Positions 47,529 through 59,755 are shown, numbered from the stretch's first letter. The stretch is DNA of 64,000 nucleotides from Papilionanthe hookeriana x Papilionanthe teres (GCA_022702705.1 CM040426.1:72933306-72997305); one strand, 5' to 3'. Numbers and translations: made by a program. The notes: generated by a model from the letters alone, not told the origin.

Positions 47529-50385
47529 GCTGCATTGCTAAATCTTTGATGAAGAGTTGTGCATATTAACCCACATTTATTATGAACTAGCATCATGCAA
47601 TAATCAAGATTTCTTAATTGACCTAGCAAATGCTGCAATTAAAGTTTTGACTTGCTATTTAGAGAAATGTTAGCTATTAAGTGTGATACCAAGTGCAAAT
47701 GCCAAAAAAATAATATTTGATGTAAGTTATTGTTTTCACTTCGATCAAAACTCAATTTGAAAACTCTATTACTAATTTGTATTATTGTTGATTTTCTTTA
47801 CCAATTGAGATAAATCTAATATGATACTTCTGCTTAATGTTATATATAGAGACATCTTGATTTATGGATTTAACAAAACATGCTTCTTCAATTTCTTAAT
47901 TTGAATTTGTTAAAACACATGAATTCATTTGTCTTCTACTTTCTTCCAATAAATATAAACCTTGGTAAATTTAATTAATTCATCATATTTATATGTGAAT
48001 AAACAAAAGATTGCATCAAAATTTACTATTAAAATATTGAAAGCCTGGGTCAAGTACATTCTTTATCTCAAGTAAAGAGATGTTTGTTTATCTTTTGCAA
48101 TGTTCTAAATAACTTTTTGGGAATTATTAGAGGCTATGAGATTTAATGTTTAGTAATAGACACTTAAATAATAACTCAAGAAAATGTCCACATAAATAAC
48201 TTAAAGGAAATATAAAGTAAATTAGATAATCACACTTTCAAATAAAAAAAAAACTTATTTATTGAAGAAGATGAAACCATAAATCCAGAAATGAAATTAG
48301 TTTTTCATAGTTTGATAAAAAAAATTATAAAACTCATGAAATTCAACGTATAAAAGGAATATAACATGGAAGTAAAATAGAAATATTATAACATATAAAA
48401 TTATTAATTTTATGTGCAGTTCAAGTATTGACATTTAATAAGATATAGATTACATTTTGTACAAAGTGAATGTAAGATGTTTGGTGTTTGGAGATTATCA
48501 ATTATATGAAGATTAGCATTTGGGACCTAAGGTTGACATATGATGGTGTGGCTAGTGTTGATAATTCATCAAAGCTTCACAATTTCTATGGCTATTGGCC
48601 ATTATAGAATGAAAGAACAATAGTGATATAAAAAGGAAGAATAATTACAATTGCTTAGCATGTCAAATTTAAATGAAAAAAAATGATAACTTAGTTAGAA
48701 ATGTTAAAAGTTAATAATGTCGACAAATCAAAGAGATGCGTCATTAAAAAGGAAAGAATATAATTTTTTTTCTTTTTTTGACTTCACGGAAGGAAATATT
48801 TTTTTCTTATTTTTTTAGTGTCATATAGCTGAGTGGATCACTTAATTGATGACTTTCCAAAAGATGTGTAAAGCTAATTGAATCTTATAAATCATGATTA
48901 GCATTGATGGAGGTCAATATTGATTCAGAGACAAATAGGCATGGATGAACATATTGGAGTACAAAACCTAAGGTGTTATTATTGGACATGAGCTCTATGG
49001 GAAGGGATTCAACTATACTATGCCCTTAATCAAATTGTCCTTATCAAATGGAAGCCACATAAATTTCACATTATCATCCCCTTATAATCATATCAACATG
49101 CCTATTAATAGAAGCATAGTTCATGACAAGTGGTTGCTTGAGGTTATCTCTTTTTTTCTTCTAGTTCTACGTTAAATGTAATAAAATATTCGTTCTTATC
49201 ATCACACTCACTAATTTGTTCTCATCTTTTCAAACTATACCCCCTTACAGAATTCAAATTACAAATGTCAAACTAAAAATCAATACATCGAAATCATTTA
49301 GCAAAATAATAACCGAAAATTTTAACATTATTTCATGCTCATTATAATTTCCTTAAGCTATACCCCCTTGAAATATTGAAATGAAAAATCACCACAAAAG
49401 TTAAATACATGAAGGCTGAGTAACTCCATCTTGCACCCACTGATTTTGGAATGCTTTAAAAGTCACAACTTGGGCGCAAATCCAAAATTCTTAAGATCCC
49501 AAAATAGATTTATTTATAGAAGAATTAAGCTGCAAGCTGGTCCCATCCCCCCCAATCAAGAACGTACCCTACACTCCACCAAAAAGCATTCCCTTCCCTC
49601 TACCCCACTGGGGCGAGTGATCCAAGCCCCCCACAATTTCCAAGAAAGCTCCACATTATCTCATAAATTTCACAGCAAATAAAAAAATGCAATAACTAAT
49701 TATATCATCCCACTTCAATAAATTAAAAATGAAGTAAGGTGTCAAAATAATTCTCGATGATCATTTATATGTGATCGTTTTAGTCTCAAAATATATAGAA
49801 GTATCAAAATAATCGTGCTGAGATAGTTCAATGAAAAACTATTAAAACTTAATTCTAAAGATCACATGATTCACTCTTAGTGAAGAAGGAGAAGGTTTTA
49901 ACTGAACTAAGGCTGCGGTAATAAAGAAGGATACAGATCAGCTTTGCATGTGATCACTTGTGCTGGCTGACATGGACAAAGTGTACAAACCTGAAGCTTT
50001 GTTTGTTTCAATTATAGATGTCGTTTTGTTAGCCTGTTTAGTTTACGTGAGATTTTGTATTATCTCCGTGTAAGAAGCCATTAGCCTTAAGCGTCATTTG
50101 TTGGATATTGATGGACAGCGAGATGATTCATATTCTGTATGCACATAGCTTCAGAAGAGACGTCTCCATACAATGAATATAAGTTATATGCATTTAAATT
50201 TCTCACATGCAAACTTTCGAATTTACAGACATCTCACAAGAAATTAGCACAGTTATCAATTTCTAAAAGTGAGATATATTTTTTCATGTATGGGCCTAAA
50301 ACACTCACTGATAGGTCAACAAAAAAAAGTATTTTAATCTTGCACAAATTTCGGAGTATTTCAAATAATAAATATTTCATATTCA
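47529..50385. other. AT-rich intergenic
   Basis: No gene recognised in nearly 3 kb. The short frames, including 49431-49682, show no family motifs. Confidence 0.45.
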
Positions 50386-50389
50386 AGTT

Positions 50390-51190
50390 CAAGATCATCG
50401 TAGGCCGCGATTCTAGTATGCTCATAGTCGAAACGACTGTCTCGACAAGGCATGCCCAGTGAAACCAAAATTGGTTCGATCCGAGTCTGATCAAGCCCAA
50501 ATCAAACCGCTTAAGGGCAATTGAAGGTTTTGGATGGGCAATTGAATGGTCAATTAGATTCCAAATCTGAAGTCAAATTGAGTGTCTCATTAAGATGATT
50601 CAAACAAGACTAAGCTCACTCGATTCAGACATCATTAGGGTACTCAGATGTTCATAGAACGCCATCAAAGCAAAGGGATTGCTCTGAACCGTCTGGTGGA
50701 GTGGTTTGAATTTATACTGTCTTTACAAAGAATGTCACTAGTAAAATCTATGAACAAACCGTCACTCCCTTCATGAAAGGGGACTTGGGACCAGACCAAG
50801 AAGAGAAACCCAAAGAAGCTTTAAGCTCATGAGGGTTCCTAAACTCTACCACTGTCAGACAACCGTCATCTGGTCGTTGCCATCGTCAGACCATCATTGC
50901 TCGAACTTGGCTGTTGAAAAACCATCACCGTCGGACCACCTCTGCCCGACCATTGCCTACTGGCCGTCACTACCTGGCCACCGCCGAACCACCGCTTCAC
51001 GTATGTTTGGTTGTCGCCACCACCAGAAAACCACTGCCCGATCACCTCTGTTACTGCTCTGTCACCTCCCTCAAGCCACCTCCATTGTCGTTTAGCGACC
51101 ACTACCAAAGTCACTTTCAACATATTTTCACAACCCCTACGGTCAGCTTTTCTTCACAGCAGTTAGGTCACCGCCACTTTTTCTGAGGAA
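50390..51190 (+). mobile_element. Family X LTR-like repeat, copy 6 (inverted)
   Basis: The minus strand of this region shows the family X blocks in the order seen on the plus strand of the other copies: a variable CCACC/CGGTGG region (50850-51110), AAGCTTC, a degraded TATA segment (GAATTTATACTGTC on the plus strand near 50708), GAGACACTCAATTTGACTTC and GCTTGATCAGACTCGGATCG. The variable stretch here is rich in CCGTC/CCACC and differs from that of other copies. Confidence 0.6.
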
Positions 51191-51882
51191 AATCACATCC
51201 CATTTATTTAATATCTCTTTCAGTAATTAAGGCCTTGTAAAGTTACGTAACTTGCATTGCTATATATGAATGATCATTTCAACTGGGGTTTACCCCTTTT
51301 CATTTTTCCTTGTAAAAACTACTCATGTATTTTCTATTGATTTCTTTATATCTGTGTGTGTTAGATTTATTTACACCACTAAAATGTTAATATATCACTC
51401 TATAGTCATGAATTTATGGAAACATAACAAATGTAAATATGTAAGTTATGTGTGATATGTAAATACATAAAAAATATCTGCTATAAATGTAAATTTGGTT
51501 TTTAAATGCTCCACCCATAATAATAAAATTGCATTTTTAGAAACAAATTAAGTAAATTGATAATATCTGCAATATCACCGCTGATCATTTTTCCGATAAA
51601 GAATAAATTAGTAATTTTTAATGTCACATTTTTTGGCCTTTCTTTGGCGACATTACTGTTTACATTTTTTTTTCTTCTTTTTTGTGTAATTCTAATTCCA
51701 AAGACCATTCCATTTTGCCGTTATTGGAAGGGAAAGGGGGTCGGCAAAACCTCTATAAGAGCCCCAATTTCTTTCTTCATAAAATTTACAATTTTTTATA
51801 ATAGTGTTAAATTTATCGGTATCTAGCAATTTGTCAATAACAAAATTAAAGTTTCGTAAATGAAAATTCTATTGAGAGAAAT
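51191..51882. other. AT-rich intergenic
   Basis: Nothing recognised. Confidence 0.4.
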
Positions 51883-51888
51883 ATATAC

Positions 51889-52189
51889 TGTTAGGTATAT
51901 GACTCATATACCGGTAGTTGGAGTTTTATTGGTGAAGAGGTGTGTCTCTTCATGTTTAGTGGGTTGGGAGGAGCGAGGGCGAGTTAGTAATTTATCCATA
52001 GGTTTTTTCTATAAATAGATGTGTAATCCTATGGTTATGTTCGGACCAAACTTGTAACTTCTCTGAAATAGTGCATTCGCCGGCTCGCTCCCGAGGACGT
52101 AGACAATTCTTTGTCGAACCTCGTTAAATTTCTGTGTTCTTCTAGTTTGTGTCGATTCTTGTTTTTCTCCACGAAAAATTTACATAACA
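51889..52189 (+). mobile_element. Solo copia LTR flanked by ATATAC
   Basis: A 301-bp LTR, TGTTAGGTATATGACTCATA at the start and TTACATAACA at the end, with TATAAATAGATGTGTAA as promoter and CTCCCGAGGACGTAG followed by CGAACCTCGTTAAA in the R/U5 part. ATATAC stands on both sides (51883-51888 and 52190-52195). No internal region: a recombination product. Confidence 0.92.
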
Positions 52190-52198
52190 ATATACGTA

Positions 52199-52254
<56 letters not shown>
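52199..52254. repeat. (TA)n microsatellite
   Basis: About 28 TA units between the solo LTR and the Tourist-like MITE. Confidence 0.97.
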
Positions 52255-52260
<6 letters not shown>

Positions 52261-52269
52261 ATAGTTTAA

Positions 52270-52603
52270 GGGTGTTTGGTAGGATACTTTTAATAGGATT
52301 TATGTTTGATTTAACATAAATCCAACCAAACACAATAAATAGGTTAGGTAAAATCCCATCTTAAGTTAAATCCAATTTTTGCTTCTTTCATTTATTAAAT
52401 TTGGATTTACTAAATCCACTTATAAGTTAGATTTAACGGATTTTGCGTAGAAAAAATGATATTTAAAATAGATTTATGCCAAACCTAACAAATGGATTTA
52501 ATTGGTTTTAATTTTAATTGAAGAAAACCTCATTTCGGATTTAAAAATATTTAGATTTAGTAAATCCTAGTTAAATTAAATCCTACTTGCAACAAACACA
52601 CTC
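52270..52603. mobile_element. Tourist-like (PIF/Harbinger) MITE, TSD TAA
   Basis: A 334-bp element: GGGTGTTTGGTAGGAT at the left end and, on the minus strand, GAGTGTGTTTGTTGCAAGTA at the right end, flanked by TAA (52267-52269 and 52604-52606). Partly palindromic AT-rich interior with many AAATCC/GGATTT motifs. The G-rich GTTTGG ends and TWA target fit the PIF/Harbinger superfamily. Confidence 0.82.
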
Positions 52604-52606
52604 TAA

Positions 52607-53730
52607 AACAAGAAAAAATTTTGCTTACATCATCTGGATGCAAGATGTGTCCGAATGACGGATGCGACACACACTAACCAAAAAAAAAAAAAAAAAAAAC
52701 CTCGTCGGTGTATCGTAGCTTCCATCTGGACGACATACGGAAAATTTTCTCCCAAGACAATGAGAAGATTAGGAGAAAATATTACACGCACGTTTGCATA
52801 CATGTAAAATTTTTTGAGACTAGAGGGGGCGATGAGGAAAAGAAGAATAAGAATTTGAAATTTGAACTCATGATTCAGTTCTGTCTTGTCTTGACGTGCT
52901 AGTTCCGTATTTAAAATGATTTTAGGAACTTTCGCTTTAACTTCTGGAACTGTAAGGGAAGAAGAGACATAGGGCCAAAGCCTATAGGCTTTTGATGTGT
53001 CACTTACTTGGAGGAAATTGAGCTATTAGAGCCTGTTAAGAGAAGAGAAGTTGAGTGAACAGAGTTTGAACAGCAAAGAGAGTGAGATTGAATGGCGACA
53101 AAGAATGCAGGAAGAAGCTTGCAAATAATTGCTTCAATCATGAAAGAGCTACAGAGGGATCAAAGCATGCATTCATGCATTATCCTCATTTTTACATTTT
53201 ATCAGTGGTTTGAATTGCTATCATTGTCTGAAATTACCGCTGCTACAACTTGTATTTACACAAGTGTACAAAGCAAATCATAAAGAGAAGACATACAATC
53301 AGAGATAGAGAGGAGTAGGAGGAGCATAGGAGAACATTGGAAGGTCATTTCTTATTTGTTTTTTACAATAATGAGTCACTCATATTGTACATGGAATATG
53401 GTACAGAATATTAATTTGTTTTTCTTCAGAAGTAACTTAAGTGAATACCATTTTACAATAACATGAAAATTATTTTGACTATTTAATATATCGATATAAT
53501 GAAAAATAAATACTTCTGAGATAAATGAAATGTCTAATGAAAAAAGTATAGATATTCTTCCAAAAAAATTTGTAAATTAAATTAATGCCCATTCAATAAC
53601 AATTAAATTTAGATATTTCTCATTCAATACTAATTATGAGGTTACTTGGTCGATTGCAAAAGGAGTGCAGTGCATTCTTCATATAAGAGTTTTGAAAAGT
53701 TTGGTGTTTGGTGGGAAGAATTCCTATTGT
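52607..53730. other. Intergenic with a possible small ORF
   Basis: Includes a run of about 20 A at 52680-52699. The frame 53092-53283 (63 codons, beginning MATKNAGRSLQIIASIMKEL) has a good start context and a basic N-terminus, but I do not recognise it and its C-terminal half looks like read-through of noncoding DNA. Confidence 0.35.
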
Positions 53731-55707
53731 TGTGTGCTAGAGAAATCTTTGCGAAGAGATTTTAAGTCTTAGCCTAGTATAATTTTTCAACACACACACA
53801 TAGGAATGTGTAGGAGAAAACCGATTTTCTACGTGTAAACCCCTGTAAAGGGAAAACTCACAAGGCCTCGCCCAGTCAAATTAATCCACAGATCCACTTT
53901 TCTCATAAGTCAAAGAAGGTGTGACTGCAAAAACTAATGATCATAAGTTTATAAAATTATTTTTTCTATAAGAACCATAATTAAGCTAGAAGAATTATAG
54001 TTGGTGACTACAATAACAATTGTTTGCCATAAAAGCTGTAGTTTGTTATCATAATGGTCATAGTTGACTATAGCAATTGTTGTTGATGGCTAAAAATGAA
54101 CTTGACTGGCAGGTGGAGAACTCTGGTTGTCCATGACAAATACTAGTGACCAGCATGACAACCATCGAGACTTTAGGAGTTAAGTTTTAGCAATCCATTC
54201 ACTCTCTTTTCTTCTCCTCCCCCTTCAAGTAAAGAATGAAGGCTTATTTATAGTTTATTAGAGAGGCAACTTAGTTAATTTGATCAATCGCCCAAAACAC
54301 TCAATCGGATGATTCTTATTGATTTTCTTAATCACATGTAGTATTTTCAACATTTAAGTGTTTTAATGACACTGGAACTGAATGATCTCGTTTGATTCAT
54401 TTCGTTAAGGTGTTTGATGTGTGCTAGAAGATTCGCGGCGATAAAGTAATATATTATCATCTTAATGTTGCACGAGAATTTAGCACACACTCAGATGATA
54501 TAACCAATAAGTAGAGACATTAGAAGTTCTTACATGGAAAACCCTTGAAAGGGTTAAAAATCAAGAGGCCTGGTAGCTGAAGAAATCCACTATAAACTGG
54601 AGATTACAAATACGGTCTCTTGTTCGACAGGCAAGAAAGGCATACGCAATATTCCAAGTTACGAAGTTGGTGCATGGATAAACTTATCGTAAGAAGTGAG
54701 AGACGATCAATGCTGACCAAAAAAGACAACGAGTGATGGTCAGTGGCGATCACAACTGTTGGTTGGCAGAGGTCAGCGACGAGTGGTGAGTGGCGGACGT
54801 CGGTGAAGTGACGTTGGACTTCAGCTCCTTCTCTAAGATTTATGCTCTTCTTCAAGCTTTTCCATCCCATGGGAGGGGTGTGACTCTATTTATAAAGTCC
54901 TTGGTGCAAATAATGCAAAAATACGAACTACTTCGATCAAACGATCCAGATAGGTTCCCTTGATCGAACGGTATTTGATGAACATTTGAGGGGTTTAAAG
55001 ATATCAAAATTGAGCAATCTTGGACTTATTGGATTTGTCTTGTGAAGACACACTATTCGATTATAAGCTCACCAAATTCGAAATCCGTTTGACCTTCCAA
55101 ATGTGCTCATAAACATTCCAAAAGTGGTTTAATGGCTTGATCTGAGCTTGATTCGATTCAGATCGAATCAATGTTCATATCATTAGATTTGTTTCATTAA
55201 GTCGGTTAGTTTGATTATAAGTTTACTGAAATTGGAGTTCTGAATGACTCTTAATCAAAATTTAAACATTTTTTGCTCAAAAGATTAAATCGAGATCCGT
55301 GCTATGCCTTCAGATTCAATGCTTAATTTGAATATAACTAAGCATTCCAAATTTTGAGTGTCCGACCTTATAATTGATGCATCAGAGCATGCAACAACAC
55401 TTCAAGTTTTTTATTTGAACTTGTATGAGTTCAAACTAGATCACTCTCATCACTAGGTTCACCTTGTCAAAACATGTAGATTGACCTATAAACTAGTTAA
55501 AATTAAGACTCAATAATTTTGAATTTGAATTTGGATTGTTATTATTATTATTGTTATTTTTTTTGGTTCAAAATACTTCAAGATTCACGCCTAATATTAA
55601 ACGCCTATTGACACATCAAGGAAAAAAAGGAAAATATATTTAGTGTTCATTTCTTAATTCATTTTTTATGCATCTTAAATTCATTCGATTCGGACAAATT
55701 TCCAACA
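53731..55707 (-). mobile_element. Family X repeat, copy 5, split by copy 4
   Basis: Left part 53731-54417 begins with TGTGTGCTAG, the same 10-mer that begins the inner copy. It has the variable region at 53990-54180 and the TATA segment GCTTATTTATAG (54242), and stops within the TTCGTTAAGGTGTTTGA block. The family pattern resumes after 55413 with CTAGATCACTCTCATCACTA, ATTGACCTATAAACTAG and GATTCACGCC. About 110 bases of the family pattern are missing at the junction. Right end near TTTCCAACA (55707), approximate. Confidence 0.55.
54418..55413 (-). mobile_element. Family X repeat, copy 4, nested in copy 5
   Basis: About 1 kb beginning TGTGTGCTAGAAG, which makes the minus-strand end CACACA. 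It contains GTAATATATTATCATCTTAA, CATGGAAAACCC, a variable GGTCAG/GGCGGACG stretch (54690-54800), the TATA segment GACTCTATTTATAAAGTCC (54881) and GTTTGATTATAAGTTTACTG. TTTGA occurs on both sides (54413-54417 and 55414-55418), a likely TSD, although the right terminus would then read TTA rather than TCA. Confidence 0.6.
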
Positions 55708-56286
55708 TACAAATTTATGTAACGTTTACTCTTTACACTCCCTATCATCTTCCACCTGCTGGTGCCGCAAATAATTTATGTTAGACCTCACATATTTTAA
55801 AATACATTATTTTCATTCTACTTCAAATAAAACAAAAGAATATAAAATCATACGTTTATTTCATATTAAATCAAAGAACTCCAAAATATTCAAATATAAT
55901 ATATTAATTATGCATTACATTCATTTTATTTATTTTCTTACTACGTATAACATAAAACGTTATTCAAGCTAAAAATAATATTTAAAATTAAATATTTAGC
56001 TCTCAAGATTCGAGGAGATAAGTGAACATTTATGTGAAAGTTTCCTTCCACATTAAATAAAAAAAAAGGTTGCTAAAAATTGAAGGTAATGTCCATTGAA
56101 AGAAAAAAATATAATATGATAGATGCAGCCATTAATGCTATCTTCTAAATCACGCATTTGCAATTCAATGAACCATCCTTTTGTTTTTAATTCCAAATCA
56201 GAAGGAAGCCCATTGACCATAACAGAAAAACATTTAATTGCCCTTTGGAATTTTAAAAACTAGGATGCGCCCAACACTTGAACTAA
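55708..56286. other. AT-rich intergenic
   Basis: Nothing recognised. Confidence 0.4.
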
Positions 56287-56877
56287 TGCCGTGTAAGAAG
56301 ACCTGCGGGAAGGAAAGGAAGAAGATAATGATGACAGTGATGTTTGTATATATAGAGATAAGCTTTTACGTGGAACATTCAGAAAAAGAAAAAATCATAG
56401 GATTTTGTCTGATCAGATAAATTCACTATGAACTGATGTTTATACACACTATTTATTGACCCACAGGCGTGAAAGGACTATACAATTTCTCAAGATAAAA
56501 TACAGATTGCATAATTGTCCAAGGTGATTATAGCTCAGCTGTCAAAGGTGATTACAACTGATAACAGTTGCTAGGACTCAAATATCGTAGTTTTGAGGAG
56601 TGTTGCTAGCCAGCGTTTAAGCTAATTTGCTATTCTGTAAAGATTTCACTGTTCCAGCACAAACGTTGAGATTCCGCAGTGCACGTTGTGACTTTCTAAG
56701 AAATTTCACCGTAAGAAACAGATGGTGGTTGATGGTGCTTGACAAAGATCAGATAGTATTGCTTGACAGTGGTCAGCGTCAGCAGGATCGGATGTCGTTC
56801 GCTAAACATTCAGTGTCATAAACTAAGGTTCCACATCATCCCCTCCAAGCTTCGGTGTTTCTTTGGTTCCTGGTTTA

Positions 56878-57100
56878 GGATCCATTTGGAGCGACGGTGC
56901 TATGGCGGTGCAGCACCATTGAATCTACGTTTTGATAGTTTTTTCAAAAAGCTGCAGCTGAAATCTGTATTTTTCTTCCGATCCTGGCTAAATGTGGTGA
57001 CACCTTTCTAGTTGCAATCTGATTTTTTTTTAACATCAATTTATTTTTCAACAGCTTCACAATTGTTTTTTAATAAGCTACAGCTGGCCCAAACAGATCC
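56878..57100. mobile_element. Tourist-like MITE, TSD TTA
   Basis: A 223-bp element with ends GGATCCATTTGG and, on the minus strand, GGATCTGTTTGG, flanked by TTA (56875-56877 and 57101-57103). Subterminal CAGCTGAAA/CTACAGCTGG motifs. No coding capacity. Confidence 0.85.
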
Positions 57101-57193
57101 TTAGGTCTCCTCTGAAGATATGGGCATAACTCTATTTATAAAGTCCATGTTGCAAATAAGGAATGAATCTAGGCCACACCATTGGATGGTCCA

Positions 57194-57486
57194 TGTTAGG
57201 TATGGCTCATATACCAGAAATTTGGACTCTCTATGTAAAGATATGTGTCTCTTGAAATTTAGTGGGTTGGGGGAGCGAGGGCTTTTTAGTAATTTATCTG
57301 TGGGTCTTATCAATAAATAGATGTGTAACCCTATGGGTATGTAATCAAACTTGTAACTCCTATGAAATAGTGAATTCGCAGCTCAGTTACCGAGGATGTA
57401 AGCATATTTGCCAAACCTCTTTAAATCGTTGTGTTCTTGTAGATTTGTGTCGATTCTTGCATTTTTTTGCCCTAAATTTTTCAACA
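57194..57486 (+). mobile_element. Solo copia LTR with TSD GTCYA
   Basis: A 293-bp LTR from TGTTAGGTATGGCTCATATACC to TTTTTCAACA, with AATAAATAGATGTGTAACCC in the promoter region and CCGAGGATGTAAG followed by CCAAACCTCTTTAAA. Flanks are GTCCA (57189-57193) and GTCTA (57487-57491). It is inserted inside family X copy 3, whose sequence resumes right after it. Confidence 0.9.
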
Positions 57487-57850
57487 GTCTAAATTGAGTG
57501 ATCTTAGGCTCATTGAAATTATCTCATCACTCATTTATCTATAAGCTTGTCAGATTTAGAATCTATTTGACTTTCAAATATGCACTGAAAGATTTCAAAA
57601 GTGACTTAACGATTTAATCTAACCATGATTCGACTCGGATTAGACTAATTTTGGCATCATTGGGTTCGACTCGTCATGCCGATCAATTTGACTATAAGTT
57701 TGATAAAATAGAGTTTTAGATGATTTTTAATTGAAATTAAATACTTCTTGCTCAAAAAAGTACTCTAAGAATTTTGTTATATCTTGAAATATGTGTGTCA
57801 CATGATAAAAATTTGTTGACTGAGTATTATATCTATTGAAGGTTCTTTGT

Positions 57851-59385
57851 TTTGGTACATGCAATTGTTGACTGACGTTGTTATATGTAATTGTTGGATA
57901 TTATATAAATAAGAACTCTTCATAGAGCCATATTTCTCCAGTATTTTATTCAAGTCAACGGTATATGCGGGCTAGTATTTTGTTTAATCCCTTTCTGGGC
58001 CGTCTAAACGAGAGGGAACTGTACTAGGCCTTGGACCGACTAAAACAAATTATCGGCCCAGTTATTCTAAAGTTGAAGGTGGGCCTTCATTCCCGTCAGC
58101 TTTTAAACTTCACTTATTCTATATGCGAGCAAAAAAGAAAAAAAGGAACATTTTAAGAGTATGAAGGAGTGTTTCTAATGATATCCAATAAGAGTGAAAT
58201 CTTATGAATTTCATTATTTTGAATTTGACCTCTAAAACGCCATGGAGACTCTAATTCCAAATTAGGTTGGATATGTTAAGCTTCGTGCGGCATGATTGGC
58301 TTGATATGGTTCTAATATTAATATGCGTTTTCTCAAAAATAGCCTTCGCGAAATCGAGAGATGCATTCAAGTAGTTCATCCATTGTCTGCTTGGCCGATG
58401 ACTTGTTTGTCCCTGCGTTTATTTATATAAGTCACAAGTGAGACAATTAGTATTGTTGATTTCCTTTGAACTTTATCTTGTTTCCTCATACTTCATATAG
58501 CTCAATGCCCGTTGTAACACATTCTACAACTTAAGCGCTTTTCGTGAGCTTGACCAATGTGACGAGCTGAAGGAAGACTTGAGGAGTAATCAGAGATAGT
58601 TTACTAACATAAAAATGAGCAAGTATATTAATGAATGCCAAGTTAGTATTATCACACAAGCATATGAATTTCAAAAAATATGTATAAATAAAATAAAGGG
58701 GCATATACATACATACCACTTAATTCAAATGTATTTACAAGTCTAACATCTAAATTTTATTTTTAATACTTATACCATCTAAATCTTTTATATCACGTCG
58801 AAACTAGCAATACTTTTTAAAATCTAAAAAATGAAGAACACATTTTCTTGCATAAGTAAAGTGGTATGTAAAAATTGAAGTTTAGGTGTCATATATGTAT
58901 ATACATAGGAGTTGAGTGGTATGTATGCAAATCTTCCCAAAACTAAAGGACAAAGGAGCATCCTTGAATAACAAACATAAATTTCCTCAAATAAGCAATC
59001 ATTTTTAATATTTTACAAGAGCTTTTAGGCACAACATTTTGGATAAATAAATGAATATTTCTATCTTAGTTTACATAATTATAGCTAGATAATTTGTTAG
59101 ACCACCACCATTTCACAAGTAGTGTGTGAAAAATAAAGTTGGTTTATATTTGTATCTCCACCATATATTTATATTTATACTACTCTTTGTATATAATAAA
59201 AGAATAAAATAGGTACATATTTACCGAAAATGTTTGTTTTGTGTGGAAAAACATTTTTAATTTTTTAAAGTATGCAAAGAGCGAACTTGAACATGAGAAT
59301 TCAAAGCATACGAAAGCATGAGAATTCGAAGCGTTCATGTACCATTTGAATTCGAAGCATCTACATATAACATAGGATCTTCTTT
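57851..59385. other. Intergenic, no gene
   Basis: AT-rich, except for a moderately GC block with GGGCC motifs at 57990-58100. No coding domain. Confidence 0.4.
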
Positions 59386-59386
59386 T

Positions 59387-59755
59387 GAGAAAGTCGTCCA
59401 CATCTTGCATAGCAGGCGAGCAACAGATCTTTTTTCTCATTGTGCTGCAAAAGAAAGTCGTCCCCGTCTTGCGTAGCAGACGAACAATGTGATCTTATTT
59501 CGCTTTATGTTGCAAGAGAAAGTCATCCACGTCCTACTTACCAGGAGAGCAACGGGATGTTCTTTCAATTTGTATTGTAGGAGAAAGTCATCCATGTCCT
59601 GCGTAGCAGACGAGTAACAAGATCATCTTTCGTGTTATGCTGCAAGAGAAAGTCCTCACCCTCCTGCGTATCACTCAAGAAAAAACAATCTTCTTTAGTA
59701 TTGCGGCGTAAAGGAACGTCGTCCCCATCATGCGTAACAAACAAGCCGACAGAAA
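59387..59755 (+). repeat. 64-66-bp tandem repeat, six copies
   Basis: The marker GAAAGTCGTCC or variants falls at 59389, 59453, 59518, 59583, 59648 and 59714. Each unit also carries CCTGCGTAGCAGACGAG and TGCTGCAAGA. The 98-codon minus-strand frame at 59565-59861 simply reads through it. Confidence 0.9.

Larger units (their letters stand above)
56287..57850 (-). mobile_element. Family X repeat, copy 3, host of two insertions
   Basis: Family X landmarks are spread over 1.5 kb: CCGTGTAAGAAGACCTGCGG, TTTTACGTGGAACA, CACAGGCGTGAAAGG, the TATA segment CTCTATTTATAAAGTCC (57131) and, after an interruption, GAGTGATCTTAGGCTCATTG, CAATTTGACTATAAGTTTG and GAAATATGTGTGTCAC. A MITE (56878-57100) and a solo copia LTR (57194-57486) account for the extra length. 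Confidence 0.65.
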
